Positions 1 through 7,301 of a stretch of DNA of 12,194 nucleotides are shown one piece after another. Origin of the DNA: Desulfobulbaceae bacterium. GTDB lineage: Bacteria > Desulfobacterota > Desulfobulbia > Desulfobulbales > Desulfobulbaceae. The stretch lies in the NCBI GenBank assembly GCA_026986885.1, contig JALSNT010000258.1, forward strand, positions 1 to 12,194, in the 5' to 3' direction. A program made the translations under genes and the position numbers. Under the pieces are notes generated by a model. The model was not told the DNA's origin. It worked only from the letters and a program-made list of their open reading frames with translations, and ran no database searches. Within the stretch, counting starts at the first letter, position 1. The number at the start of each line of letters is the position of its first letter.

Positions 1-500
1 TTGTCGGCCCTGGGATTATGGACAAATTTTTCCTCTTTTTTATACGAGAGATTAAGTATTTCAGAAATGCTGTCCCGGCCGGCCAGGGCGTTGACCAGGC
101 GGCGGCAGGCCTCTTCGCCCTCGCCCCGGATGATGAAATCGATCCAGCGTGATTCCCTGCCCGCCGCGATTTCTTCGTGCATCAGGGTGGCGTGATAGCC
201 GCCGATGACGATCTTTGCCTCCGGCCGCAGTTCTTTAATAAGATGGGCGATTTTTGTGCAGGTATCATACTGCCAGGCCATGGCCGACAGGCCGATCAGA
301 TCGGGTTTGATTTTGTTGATGGTGCGGGTGAGATATTTTTTGATGGAACGGCGTTTTCTTACCAGGTCGATGAGATAGACCTCATGTTCCGGATCAATGT
401 TGCCGGCAAGGGAGGCAATACCGAGGTTGGGCAGGTGAAAAGCCGCTTCATGGATAATGACCGGCGCCACATCCGGCATGGAGATAAGCAGTACCCTCAT
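1..500 (-). CDS. B12-binding radical SAM protein, N-terminal part (3' end outside window)
   Basis: The minus-strand frame is open from ATG at 500 to the window edge, giving 166 residues without a stop. The visible part is a Rossmann-like cobalamin-binding domain of the BchE/radical-SAM type. It starts with MRVLLISMPD, followed by PNLGIASLAG (24-33), a strand-loop IVIGGYHATL (97-106) and IIRGEGEEACRRL (123-135), a hallmark of B12-binding radical SAM proteins. The classical DxHxxG cobalt-ligating motif is not visible, which is common in this group. The radical SAM CxxxCxxC motif would lie beyond the left edge and cannot be confirmed. The start overlaps the stop of the upstream PlsC-like gene by 4 bp (ATGA, 497-500), so the two are probably translationally coupled. 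The family carries out methylations, ring formations and rearrangements on unactivated carbons. A role in tailoring the lipid made by the neighbouring genes is inference. Confidence 0.85.
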   Translation of the reverse strand, partial: MRVLLISMPDVAPVIIHEAAFHLPNLGIASLAGNIDPEHEVYLIDLVRKRRSIKKYLTRTINKIKPDLIGLSAMAWQYDTCTKIAHLIKELRPEAKIVIGGYHATLMHEEIAAGRESRWIDFIIRGEGEEACRRLVNALAGRDSISEILNLSYKKEEKFVHNPRAD

Positions 501-1285
501 GTTTCACCGCCCGGGTGTTGATCCGTTGTCAGGGCTTGTCGAATCTGCTGTTCCAGGTAGCTGACAGGGTGTTTGTCGGGCTGGATGCGGGTGACCATGG
601 TCAGGCTGATGATGTTGGTTCTGTGGGCATTAAAGAGAAATTTACCCGGCGCAAACAACCGTTCCGTGCCGGTAAGGTGCAACACCTCGATGGGCGCGTT
701 ACAGAGGCGGGCGATTTTGAGGGCGCCCCTGTGCAGGGGGCCGATTGTGCCGTCCCGGCTGCGTTTTCCTTCGGGAAATATAAAAAAAACACCGCCGTCG
801 GCAAGATATTTTTTCATGCCTTCCACCTGTTCAATCATCATCTGCCGGTATCTGCCCCTGGCGTCGGCTGGAAAATAACCGGCGGTTCTCAGGACCCAGC
901 CGAAAATCGGTACCTGGAAAAATTTTGCTTTGACCACTGTTTTCTGTTTGGGGAACAGGGCCAGCATCAGCAGGGGATCCAGGTAGGAGAGATGATTACA
1001 GACAACTATTGATGATTGTACCTGTTTCACCCTGCCATCAATTTGCAGGCGATGCCGGGGGGCGATGATACGGAGCAGTCGGAAGAATCCCCGGTAATAC
1101 CAACTGTTGATCCGTTGGAATCGCGCTTCCCTGGAGCCAGGTAACAGCCAGGCTCCGCCGTAAACCAGACAAAAGGGAAAGACAAAGGCCAGGATAAAAT
1201 ATCCCCAGCAGCTCAAGGTCACCGCAGCATCGTAGAACCGGATGAGCGGCCGGAACAAGCCGGTGTCAGTCGAGGTGTCGGCCAT
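497..1285 (-). CDS. PlsC-like 1-acyl-glycerol-3-phosphate acyltransferase family protein
   Basis: This 262-residue protein belongs to the PlsC/LPLAT acyltransferase family, which moves an acyl group from acyl-ACP or acyl-CoA to a hydroxyl or amino acceptor at the inner membrane. Motif I, NHLSYLD (97-103), holds the catalytic pair His98 and Asp103 (HX4D). Motif III, FPEGKRSRDG (170-179), is the acceptor-binding block, followed by HRGALKIA (185-192). A hydrophobic N-terminal stretch at about 25-48 suggests membrane anchoring. The length is normal for the family. The start ATG lies 20 bp inside the ketosynthase gene and the stop overlaps the radical SAM start, so it is an internal cistron of a coupled operon. 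The context (ACP, KS, LpxL-like enzyme, glycosyltransferase) argues for acylation of a special lipid or glycolipid rather than housekeeping phosphatidate synthesis, but the true acceptor is unknown. Confidence 0.88.
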   Translation of the reverse strand: MADTSTDTGLFRPLIRFYDAAVTLSCWGYFILAFVFPFCLVYGGAWLLPGSREARFQRINSWYYRGFFRLLRIIAPRHRLQIDGRVKQVQSSIVVCNHLSYLDPLLMLALFPKQKTVVKAKFFQVPIFGWVLRTAGYFPADARGRYRQMMIEQVEGMKKYLADGGVFFIFPEGKRSRDGTIGPLHRGALKIARLCNAPIEVLHLTGTERLFAPGKFLFNAHRTNIISLTMVTRIQPDKHPVSYLEQQIRQALTTDQHPGGET

Positions 1286-2510
1286 TTTTCAGCAGCAGAC
1301 AGGTGTTGACGCCGCCAAAGGCAAAGTTTTCAAGAGCGGCGATCCTGATACGCTCTTCGACGGGCTCGCGGACGTGGTTGAGCATGGCGCAGCGGGGATC
1401 GACGTTGTCCAGGTTCAGGGTCGGGGCAATAAATCCCGCCTCCATCATGTACAGGAGCATGGTCAGCTCAATCACCCCGCAGGTGCCCATGCAATGGCCC
1501 ATGTAGCTCTTCAGGCCGATGATCCGGGGGCGGCTGCCATAGACCGCGTCAATGGCCTGGGCCTCGATCACATCGCCCATCTTGGTGGCGGTGGCATGGG
1601 CCGAGATCAGGTCGACAGCATCCGGGCCGATACCGGCATCTTCCAGGGCCAGGCGCAGGGTGGCGGTGATGCCGTCCAGGTTGGGCAGGATAAGGTCGCC
1701 GCCGTTGTTATTGCAGGCAAAGCCGATAACCTCAGCCAGGATCGTGGCGCCGCGTTTCTTTGCCGATTCGTATTCTTCCAACAGGACCGCGCCGCCGCCC
1801 TCGCCGACCACCAGGCCATCGCGGTCTCGGTCAAAGGGCCGGGGAGTGCGTTCCGGGGTGTCGTTAAAATCCACCGAGCAGGCGAGCAGGTTATCAAAAA
1901 CCGCTACCGTGGTGGTGTCGTATTCATCGGCCCCTCCGCAGAGCATGGCATCCTGCATACCGTATTTGACCATCTCGTAACCAAAACCGATGGCCTGGCT
2001 CGATGTGGTGCAGGCGGTTGACGAGGCAATTACCCGGCCGGTAATGCCGAACATGCGGGTGATGTTGACCGCCGTGGTATGGACCATGGAGCGCAGATAA
2101 TCGACCGCGCCGATGGAGGAGAATTCATCGGCCAGGTTGCCGAAAAAGGTCTTATAAATACGCCGCTGCACGGTCGGACTGCCGTGGGTGGAGCCAAAGG
2201 CTACTCCAAGCCTGCCCGAGGTAATAAAGTCCTCATCCAGGCCTGATTGTTCCAGCACGTCCTTGGCCACCCGGCAGGCGTAAAATGCCACCGGCCCCAT
2301 GGTCTTGGTATATTGGCGTTTAAAGCCGTAATCAATGGCATAATCGACCGTGCCGAATACCCGGGAATGGATATGGCTGGTCAGCAGACCGTCGTCACGA
2401 AGGGGTTTGACCCCGGAACGACCATGTTTGAGGCTGTCGACAATGTTCTCTTTCCCGTAACCAATGGGGGAGATGGCGGAACAGGCGGTGATAACGACGC
2501 GACGTCTCAT
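1266..2510 (-). CDS. Beta-ketoacyl-ACP synthase (FabF/KAS II-like)
   Basis: This 414-residue protein is a complete thiolase-fold ketosynthase that condenses an acyl thioester with malonyl-ACP. The nucleophile is Cys167 in STACTTSSQA. The two catalytic histidines are His305 (SAHATATKMGD) and His339 (KSYMGHCMGTCG). The C-terminal glycine loop FAFGGVN (396-402) is typical. The His305 block deviates from the common HGTGTxxND: it reads HATATKMGD, which suggests a specialised rather than a housekeeping enzyme. The gene starts 7 bp after the ACP stop, so ACP and KS are almost certainly co-expressed partners. Its 3' end overlaps the acyltransferase gene by 20 bp. Ketosynthases paired with a dedicated ACP, LpxL/PlsC acyltransferases and an AMP ligase occur in aryl-polyene-like clusters. 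No reductase or dehydratase is present here, so the chain chemistry stays open. Confidence 0.92.
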   Translation of the reverse strand: MRRRVVITACSAISPIGYGKENIVDSLKHGRSGVKPLRDDGLLTSHIHSRVFGTVDYAIDYGFKRQYTKTMGPVAFYACRVAKDVLEQSGLDEDFITSGRLGVAFGSTHGSPTVQRRIYKTFFGNLADEFSSIGAVDYLRSMVHTTAVNITRMFGITGRVIASSTACTTSSQAIGFGYEMVKYGMQDAMLCGGADEYDTTTVAVFDNLLACSVDFNDTPERTPRPFDRDRDGLVVGEGGGAVLLEEYESAKKRGATILAEVIGFACNNNGGDLILPNLDGITATLRLALEDAGIGPDAVDLISAHATATKMGDVIEAQAIDAVYGSRPRIIGLKSYMGHCMGTCGVIELTMLLYMMEAGFIAPTLNLDNVDPRCAMLNHVREPVEERIRIAALENFAFGGVNTCLLLKNGRHLD

Positions 2511-2517
2511 GGAGGGG

Positions 2518-2775
2518 TTATCCGTTACGGGATGCCTGGATTTTTTCGATGTAATCCAGGATATCGTTGATTGTCCTGATCCCCATGGCCTCTTCCTTTT
2601 CCGGCCGGGTCAGGGAAAAACCGAGCATCAGTTCAATCTTGCCCAGCAGCTCAATGGCATCAATACTGTCAAAGCCGTGGTCATCGCGCAGATTGTCATC
2701 CAGGCCGGGATGCTCAAATTCAAAGTCATTCTCCAGGATGGAGAGAATATTTTTCCGTAATTGTTCTCTGGTCAT
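2518..2775 (-). CDS. Acyl carrier protein
   Basis: This is an 85-residue carrier from ATG at 2775. The phosphopantetheine attachment site is the Ser in GFDSIDAIELL (residue 37 from this start), preceded by an acidic helix and followed by the usual IELMLGF helix II. It ends in a helix, TINDILDYIEKI. A longer form from TTG at 2817 would add 14 residues (HKSSRIQFTFIAY...). That extension is not carrier-like, and no ribosome binding site supports it, so the ATG was chosen. No clear Shine-Dalgarno sequence precedes the ATG either. The gene sits 7 bp upstream of the ketosynthase, its probable partner. A 90-bp gap separates it from the LpxL-like gene, long enough for an internal promoter. Loading requires a 4'-phosphopantetheinyl transferase, not seen here. 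Confidence 0.92.
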   Translation of the reverse strand: MTREQLRKNILSILENDFEFEHPGLDDNLRDDHGFDSIDAIELLGKIELMLGFSLTRPEKEEAMGIRTINDILDYIEKIQASRNG

Positions 2776-2827
2776 ATAGGCAATAAATGTGAACTGAATT
2801 CTGGAAGATTTATGCAATAGGTCTTGA

Positions 2828-2857
2828 ATACTACACTTTTTCCAGATATTTTCACAA
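2828..2857 (-). promoter_or_regulatory. Possible internal promoter before the ACP gene
   Basis: On the minus strand TTGTGA (2852-2857) and TAGTAT (2828-2833) are separated by 18 bases, a fair match to a housekeeping -35/-10 pair. They lie in the 90-bp gap between the LpxL-like gene and the ACP. This gap is the only break in an otherwise overlapping gene run. It could let ACP, KS, PlsC-like and radical SAM genes be expressed apart from the two upstream genes. The call rests on sequence matching only. Confidence 0.3.
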
Positions 2858-2865
2858 GAAATTAT

Positions 2866-3771
2866 TTAGATGGTATCCTGGTTGGTTCGGGAGTTTTTCG
2901 TAGCTGTTAAAAATCGCTCAAAATGATACCACTGGCAGGGATGTTGCCGTACGGCTTGTTCCAACAGGCCGGCATATTGGCAGGCGGCGGCAGCGATGGC
3001 CTGTTGCCGATTGTTCCGGGCATGGGGCGGAATGATTATCGGTCCTTCCAGGGTAAGGTGGTAGCTGTTTCTGCCGGTACGGAAGGCGAAAAAGGCAAAC
3101 AGCGGCGCGCCGGAGACCAGGGCAAAGACATAGGGCGCCCTGGGTATTTGAACTTCATGGCCGAGAAAAGGCACGGTCACTGTCTGTTGATCCTGTTGCC
3201 GGATAATATCACCACTCATGGAGACCAGGCCGCCTGCGCGCAGGGCCTGTATCCCCTCGACTGCGGAAAAAGGCGAGCCTCCTGACCGGTCAACACCGAT
3301 TATGGTGATCCCGGCCCGTTGCAGTTCTTCTTTCTGGAGCCTTTCGACCCCTTCTTTTTCCTTAACGCCCATGTAGAGCAGCATGCGGGCGGTATTGTTT
3401 TGTTTTTTCAGCAGATGCGCCGCCATCTCCCAGTTGCCGAGATGGGACATGAGCAACACCGCGCCCCGGCCGCCGATGACCTCCTCCAGCTGCTCCCGGC
3501 CCTCACTGGTGCAGTGCGGCTGTATGCCCCGGGCGGTGAGGAATCGGTCATAATGGATGGTGGTGAAGTTTTGAAATTGCCGGAATACGCAAAAGAGGTG
3601 AAAAAGGCGGTTCTTTTCCGGATAGAGGGCAGCAAACAAGCGCAGGCTTTCCCTCCTTCTGCCGGGAACGCAGAAATAGCCGGCGGCAATAAGCCGGGAG
3701 ACAAGAACAAAGAGCCAGCCGCCAAAGAGGCCGCCGCATTTCTGCAGGATGGTGTACCAGAAACCGGTCAC
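2866..3771 (-). CDS. LpxL/HtrB-like lysophospholipid acyltransferase
   Basis: This 301-residue protein of the bacterial lipid A biosynthesis acyltransferase family would use acyl-ACP as donor at the inner membrane. The catalytic HX4E motif is SHLGNWE (109-115; His110, Glu115). A conserved SGDII (186-190) and the C-terminal WYHFERFL (281-288) are family blocks. A hydrophobic segment at about 15-36 probably anchors it. It starts with GTG at 3771, overlapping the glycosyltransferase stop by 4 bp (GTGA, 3768-3771), a strong sign of coupled translation. Homologues in aryl-polyene-like and ornithine-lipid-like clusters acylate non-lipid-A acceptors. Pairing with a glycosyltransferase and a dedicated ACP fits that better than a true late lipid A acyltransferase, but the acceptor is not proven. 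Confidence 0.87.
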   Translation of the reverse strand: MTGFWYTILQKCGGLFGGWLFVLVSRLIAAGYFCVPGRRRESLRLFAALYPEKNRLFHLFCVFRQFQNFTTIHYDRFLTARGIQPHCTSEGREQLEEVIGGRGAVLLMSHLGNWEMAAHLLKKQNNTARMLLYMGVKEKEGVERLQKEELQRAGITIIGVDRSGGSPFSAVEGIQALRAGGLVSMSGDIIRQQDQQTVTVPFLGHEVQIPRAPYVFALVSGAPLFAFFAFRTGRNSYHLTLEGPIIIPPHARNNRQQAIAAAACQYAGLLEQAVRQHPCQWYHFERFLTATKNSRTNQDTI

Positions 3772-4481
3772 GGCAACAGGGTTCTGAAAATGCGGGCAAA
3801 GATCAGCCGGGAAAAGGTGGCGGAGTTGCGGTGAAAGTCCATCCAGGGCCGAAAATGGCTGATCCGTTCGCCACGTTTCTGGTAAACCACCCCTACCGGC
3901 ACCTCCCTGATGGCAATCCCGGCCCGATGCGCCTTTACCAGCACCTCCACCTCAAACTGGTAGCGTCTGGCCCGGACCCCGAGATTCATGGTTTCAGGCA
4001 GAGGGTAGAGGCGAAAACCGGACTGGGAGTCCCGCATCTTCGGCCCGCCTGCCGCCCAGACCCAGAAGTTGGAAAATCCCCGGCCAAACCTGCTGGTCCA
4101 GGGCACGTTGCCCCCGGTTTTCCCACCCATCCCCTGCCGCCTGCCGACGATCAGGCAGCGTTTTTTTTCTTTTGCCGCCACCGCAAGCAGGTGTGCTGCG
4201 TCACCGGGGTCATGCTGGCCGTCCGCGTCAATGGTAAGCGCGTAATCACAACCCATGGCCATGGCCAGCCGGAAACCGGAGAGCAGGGCCGCGCCCTTGC
4301 CCAGGTTTTGCGGGTGGTGTACCACGAAAATACCGTCCATCTTCCTGATAATCTCCCCGGTGCCGTCGGTTGAGCCGTCATCCACCACGATCACCTTCAT
4401 TCCCAATGCCAGACAGTCCCGTACCACCCCGGCAATGGGGCGGGCGTGATTATAGGCCGGTATGATGATGGCTGCTTTCAT
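3768..4481 (-). CDS. Family 2 glycosyltransferase, DPM1-like
   Basis: This 237-residue GT-A enzyme would transfer a sugar from a nucleotide-sugar, typically to a lipid or polyprenyl phosphate. Visible motifs are IIIPAYNHA (5-13), VVDDGSTDGT (32-41), the metal-binding DADGQH (85-90) and DSQSGFRLYP (151-160), with QFEVEVL (175-181) after it. No transmembrane tail is present, so it is a soluble or peripheral enzyme of the dolichyl-phosphate-mannose-synthase shape. The length is normal for the catalytic domain alone. It overlaps the acyltransferase by 4 bp. Its start lies 11 bp after the ATPase stop and has no Shine-Dalgarno sequence on its own strand, so it may depend on translation of upstream genes. 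Glycosyltransferases followed by LpxL-like enzymes are a known pairing in aryl-polyene-type clusters. Confidence 0.88.
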   Translation of the reverse strand: MKAAIIIPAYNHARPIAGVVRDCLALGMKVIVVDDGSTDGTGEIIRKMDGIFVVHHPQNLGKGAALLSGFRLAMAMGCDYALTIDADGQHDPGDAAHLLAVAAKEKKRCLIVGRRQGMGGKTGGNVPWTSRFGRGFSNFWVWAAGGPKMRDSQSGFRLYPLPETMNLGVRARRYQFEVEVLVKAHRAGIAIREVPVGVVYQKRGERISHFRPWMDFHRNSATFSRLIFARIFRTLLP

Positions 4482-4492
4482 GGAGGAGAGGA

Positions 4493-5626
4493 TCAGGTAA
4501 GGGAAAAGTCAGCAAGCCACCTATGGGCCGCGCGTATTTCAGTACCGTCGGCAAAGGTTTTTTCCCGTTGCAGATTACCGACCAACTGGACGGTGCGGGT
4601 TGTTGCAAAAAACCGGTGAAAGAGGGCAAAATTTCTGCTTGGCAAATGGTCTGACCATTTAACTTCCACCATTATCTCCGGGAGATCATCGTGCAAAATG
4701 CAGAAATCAACTTCCCGTCCGTCCCGGGTGTGCAGGTAATGCAGACGCCGTTCTTCACCGTAACAGTCTTCCCGGAAATGTATTTCTTTCAGCAGTCCAC
4801 AGGCGACCAGATTTTCCAGCTTTATACCCATGTCACCAATAACCTGGCCGGTATCATAAAAATAAAATTTCGGGGTTTTCAGTATTGAACGGGCAATGTT
4901 GCGGTGATAGGGCGTGACCCGGAAGACGATATACATCTCTTCCAGGATGGTCAGCCAGTTTTTTACCGTTTTATCACTGACCTGGAGATCACGAGCCAGT
5001 GAGCTGAAAGAAACCGGACTGCCGACCCGGCGGCGCAGAAGCTGCACCAGGGTCTCAATAGCCGTAATGCGGCGCACATTTTCCAGGTCGATGAGATCCT
5101 GCCGAAGAATGATGTCCATGTGGCTGCGTTTCCAGCGATTGTAAAAGCGGGTTGAACCCTCAAGGTATGGTTCCGGAAAGCCGCCGACCAGCAGAAGACG
5201 GTCAAGGGCGGCTTGACGGTCACGTTTGGGATCACCGGCAATGATTTCCTTGAGGTCCAGTGGGTGGAGGCGGAACTGAAAAAAACGACCGGCCAGGGAA
5301 TCTCCAACCTTGCGGCAGGTGTCGAGCTTGGCGCTGCCGGTAACAAGAAGGGCCGGGGGAATGGACTCGGTGTCATAGATGCCCTTAAGCCAGGCCTTCC
5401 AGTTTTTCATTTTATGCAGTTCATCAAAGATGATAAGCGGTTTTCCCCGGTCCCAGGACCGTTCCAGGAGCGCTATTCGATGTTCTGCATTGTCAAAATT
5501 GAAATATTCATATTCCCGCACAAGCATTTGCGACAGCGTGGTCTTGCCGCACTGCCGCGGGCCGGTGATAAGGATGATTTTATGGCCAAGGTCCCGTAAA
5601 ATACAGGATTGCAGGTAACGTTGCAT
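4493..5626 (-). CDS. AAA-type ATPase with C-terminal DUF4143 domain
   Basis: This 377-residue protein has an N-terminal ATPase domain with Walker A GPRQCGKTT (22-30), Walker B LIIFDELHK (64-72) and a sensor-like LVTGSAK (94-100). A winged-helix-like stretch follows (about 205-235). The C-terminal DUF4143 region has the residues of a PD-(D/E)xK nuclease fold, EVDF (305-308, Asp307) and MVEVKW (319-324, Glu321, Lys323). Proteins of this type are common, patchily distributed accessory genes with no agreed function; defence or mobile-DNA roles have been proposed. It reads into the glycosyltransferase operon with an 11-bp gap, although its product has no evident link to lipid synthesis. That suggests it was inserted at the operon head. 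No ribosome binding site precedes the ATG, and the proposed -10 box lies only 8 bp upstream, hinting at a leaderless message. Confidence 0.88.
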   Translation of the reverse strand: MQRYLQSCILRDLGHKIILITGPRQCGKTTLSQMLVREYEYFNFDNAEHRIALLERSWDRGKPLIIFDELHKMKNWKAWLKGIYDTESIPPALLVTGSAKLDTCRKVGDSLAGRFFQFRLHPLDLKEIIAGDPKRDRQAALDRLLLVGGFPEPYLEGSTRFYNRWKRSHMDIILRQDLIDLENVRRITAIETLVQLLRRRVGSPVSFSSLARDLQVSDKTVKNWLTILEEMYIVFRVTPYHRNIARSILKTPKFYFYDTGQVIGDMGIKLENLVACGLLKEIHFREDCYGEERRLHYLHTRDGREVDFCILHDDLPEIMVEVKWSDHLPSRNFALFHRFFATTRTVQLVGNLQREKTFADGTEIRAAHRWLADFSLT

Positions 5627-5633
5627 AATGGCA

Positions 5634-5661
5634 ATATTAACTCATATCCCGAAAAAGTCAA
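5634..5661 (-). promoter_or_regulatory. Probable promoter of the DUF4143 ATPase gene (leaderless?)
   Basis: On the minus strand TTGACT (5656-5661) and TAATAT (5634-5639) stand 16 bases apart. Transcription would start at or within a few bases of the ATG at 5626. The lack of any Shine-Dalgarno sequence fits a leaderless transcript. The palindrome at 5667-5686 sits directly upstream of the -35 box, as an activator or repressor site might. Confidence 0.4.
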
Positions 5662-5666
5662 GATGG

Positions 5667-5686
5667 TTTCGGAGTAGTCTCCGAAA
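5667..5686. repeat. Perfect 8-bp inverted repeat, possible operator
   Basis: TTTCGGAG (5667-5674) and its exact reverse complement CTCCGAAA (5679-5686) flank a 4-base TAGT. The right end continues into CCGAAAAAG, which recurs as a direct repeat at 5649-5657 beside the ATPase promoter. There is no T-run on either strand as a terminator would have. The placement just upstream of the -35 box suggests a regulator-binding site in the divergent intergenic region. Confidence 0.4.
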
Positions 5687-5819
5687 AAGCCATAGCTGTG
5701 CTTACGGGAAGCTTATTTCGCCCTCGTATCTCATCACTCAATCGTTTTTTCATCCTGAAAAAGGTGCCGGTTGCATTGGTGCCGCGCAAGTTCCCGGTCC
5801 TGTATCCTGGATTTCCTGT

Positions 5820-5846
5820 TTGACTTATCAGAGAATTGCATACTAT
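5820..5846 (+). promoter_or_regulatory. Candidate promoter of the reductase operon
   Basis: TTGACT (5820-5825) and TACTAT (5841-5846) are the best -35/-10-like pair upstream of the reductase gene. The 15-base spacer is shorter than ideal. If used, the message would have a leader of roughly 120 bases containing the 5922-5939 hairpin. Confidence 0.25.
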
Positions 5847-5921
5847 TCTGATTGGATTCACGACAATACGGATCAATGGTATCCTGTATGCCGGAAGATT
5901 CATAACATACTTAAAAAATAT

Positions 5922-5939
5922 CGTTTTCAGAAGAAAACG
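5922..5939 (+). promoter_or_regulatory. Small hairpin in the reductase leader
   Basis: CGTTTTC (5922-5928) pairs perfectly with GAAAACG (5933-5939) around an AGAA loop. It ends 18 bases before the Shine-Dalgarno sequence at 5958-5963. It lacks a T-run, so it is not a terminator; a role in message stability or leader control is possible but unproven. Confidence 0.25.
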
Positions 5940-5971
5940 GTAAACAATATGAACAGTGAGGAGTTAAAAAA

Positions 5972-7249
5972 ATGGGTGAAAATTATCAGTCCATGTGGAC
6001 GGAACTGGGCCTGGATCTTGAAAAGCATGATGCACTGTTGCAGGTGCTGGCACAGGCGTATAAGGATATTTTTACTACACAGAAAAACCGGCCGCAAACA
6101 ATGTCCTATTTTGATTTTGTCATGGACGAGGTGCATGGCCTCCGTATCAGGGAACTGCTTGATGAAAAAAAGGCAGGCCGAAAAATCATCGGGTCCTACT
6201 GTGTCTTTGTGCCGGAAGAAATTGCCCTGGCGGCCCGGGCCACGCTTATCGGTCTCTGTTCCGGCGCCGATTTTGCCACCGAGGAGGTGGAGAAATTGCT
6301 GCCCCGCAACACCTGCGCCCTGATTAAATCATCCTTTGGTTTCAAACTTGGCAAGGTCTGTCCCTATCTGGAAAGCGCAGATATGATTGTCGGGGAAAAC
6401 ACCTGTGACGGCAAGAAAAAGAGCTATGAATCTTTGCGTGATCTGGTGGGTAACCTCTATATCATGGATCTGCCCCAGGTCAAATCGGACCAGGGAAGAG
6501 AGTTGTTACGCTCGGAATATTTTCGCTTCAAGGAGTCGGTGGAAAAATTGACGGGGGTTGCCGTTACCGCCGAATCGTTACGGGAGGCAATCCGGACGGT
6601 AAACGCCAAACGGGCGGCCCTGCATCGGCTTTCCCGGTTGCGCAGCTACGATCCGGCGCCCATTTCCGGCCTTGATGCTCTGTTGGCCAACCAGATCTTT
6701 TTCTATGACAACCCGGAGCGTTTTACCGGGTCGGTCAATGCAATCTGTGATGAGCTGGAACAACGTGTTCACGATAAAATCGGCGCTTTTCCCCCAAAAA
6801 CCGTCCGTATCCTCCTTTCCGGCTGTCCCCAGGCCATTCCCAACTGGAAACTGCCGGCAATCGTGGAGCAAAGCGGCGCTGTGATCGTCGGCGAAGAATC
6901 CTGTGTCGGCGAGCGGGGATGCCGCAATCTCACCGATGATTCGGGTGATTCCGTGGACGAGATGATGGAGGCAATCGTTGATCGCTATTTCAAGATTGAT
7001 TGCGCCATATTCACCCCCAATGGTGGGCGAATCGAGCATATTCGGGAGATGGCCGAAACCTACAGGGCCGATGGAGTTATTCACTACGGGTTGCAGTTCT
7101 GCCAGCCCTACCTGATGGAGGCCATTCCCGTTGAAAAGGCCCTGGAGCGGGAGTCCATCCCCTGCCTGCGCATTGAAACCGATTACAGCATGGAGGACGC
7201 GGGCCAGTTGAGCACCAGGGTTGAGGCCTTTATCGAGCAGCTTAGATAA
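5972..7249 (+). CDS. Double-cubane-cluster anaerobic reductase (2-hydroxyacyl-CoA dehydratase superfamily, YjiM-like)
   Basis: This 425-residue protein is preceded by a good ribosome binding site (GAGGAG, 9 bases before ATG). It belongs to the HgdB/BcrB/FldB superfamily. Cysteine-bearing blocks are SYCVFVPEE (75-83), SFGFKLGKVCPY (121-132), GENTCDGKKKSYE (141-153), LLSGCPQAIP (281-290), EESCVGERGC (308-317) and LQFCQPY (374-380). Cys77, 130, 145, 285, 311 and 377 are candidate iron ligands. True 2-hydroxyacyl-CoA dehydratases and benzoyl-CoA reductases need two different large subunits from adjacent genes. Here there is one large gene plus one activator, the arrangement of homodimeric double-cubane-cluster proteins. 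Those carry an [8Fe-9S] cluster and reduce small molecules in vitro (acetylene, azide, hydrazine) using ATP-driven electrons. The natural substrate of this class is unknown, and the neighbours do not reveal one. Confidence 0.85.
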   Translation: MGENYQSMWTELGLDLEKHDALLQVLAQAYKDIFTTQKNRPQTMSYFDFVMDEVHGLRIRELLDEKKAGRKIIGSYCVFVPEEIALAARATLIGLCSGADFATEEVEKLLPRNTCALIKSSFGFKLGKVCPYLESADMIVGENTCDGKKKSYESLRDLVGNLYIMDLPQVKSDQGRELLRSEYFRFKESVEKLTGVAVTAESLREAIRTVNAKRAALHRLSRLRSYDPAPISGLDALLANQIFFYDNPERFTGSVNAICDELEQRVHDKIGAFPPKTVRILLSGCPQAIPNWKLPAIVEQSGAVIVGEESCVGERGCRNLTDDSGDSVDEMMEAIVDRYFKIDCAIFTPNGGRIEHIREMAETYRADGVIHYGLQFCQPYLMEAIPVEKALERESIPCLRIETDYSMEDAGQLSTRVEAFIEQLR

Positions 7250-7301
7250 CGAGATTTTAAGATTTTGATGTGTAAACCAACAAGAAAAGGAATTGCCCAA
7301 A

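Larger units (their letters stand above)
5627..5971. other. Divergent intergenic region between the ATPase and reductase genes
   Basis: These 345 bases separate two divergently transcribed genes. They hold the ATPase promoter and palindrome at the left, a candidate reductase promoter at 5820-5846, and a hairpin at 5922-5939. Frames open across it in both directions show no recognisable protein motif, and none has a convincing start. No RNA gene was recognised. Confidence 0.5.

Noticed and set aside
1242..2021. A 259-residue plus-strand open frame opposite the ketosynthase
   Set aside because: The minus strand carries a complete ketosynthase with its catalytic triad. The antisense frame has no domain signature and follows from codon bias.
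2776..2817. TTG start at 2817 for the acyl carrier protein
   Set aside because: The 14 extra residues are not carrier-like and no ribosome binding site supports the TTG. The ATG at 2775 gives a normal-length carrier.
5667..5686. Terminator reading of the inverted repeat
   Set aside because: No T-run follows on either strand, and the repeat lies upstream of the starts of two divergent genes rather than after a stop.
5628..6323. A long plus-strand open frame running through the intergenic region into the reductase gene
   Set aside because: It is out of frame with the clear double-cubane reductase, has no recognisable motif, and turns into low-complexity Arg/Pro/Cys-rich sequence where it overlaps the real gene. 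It is a shadow.
5972..7249. Naming the gene as a 2-hydroxyglutaryl-CoA dehydratase or benzoyl-CoA reductase subunit
   Set aside because: Those enzymes need a second, different large subunit, normally the adjacent gene. Only one large subunit is present, and the cysteine blocks fit the homodimeric double-cubane type better.
7293..7301. TTG start at 7293 for the activator
   Set aside because: The ribosome binding site ends only 1 base before it. The ATG at 7302 has a workable 10-base spacing and starts right at the conserved ASKHA strand.
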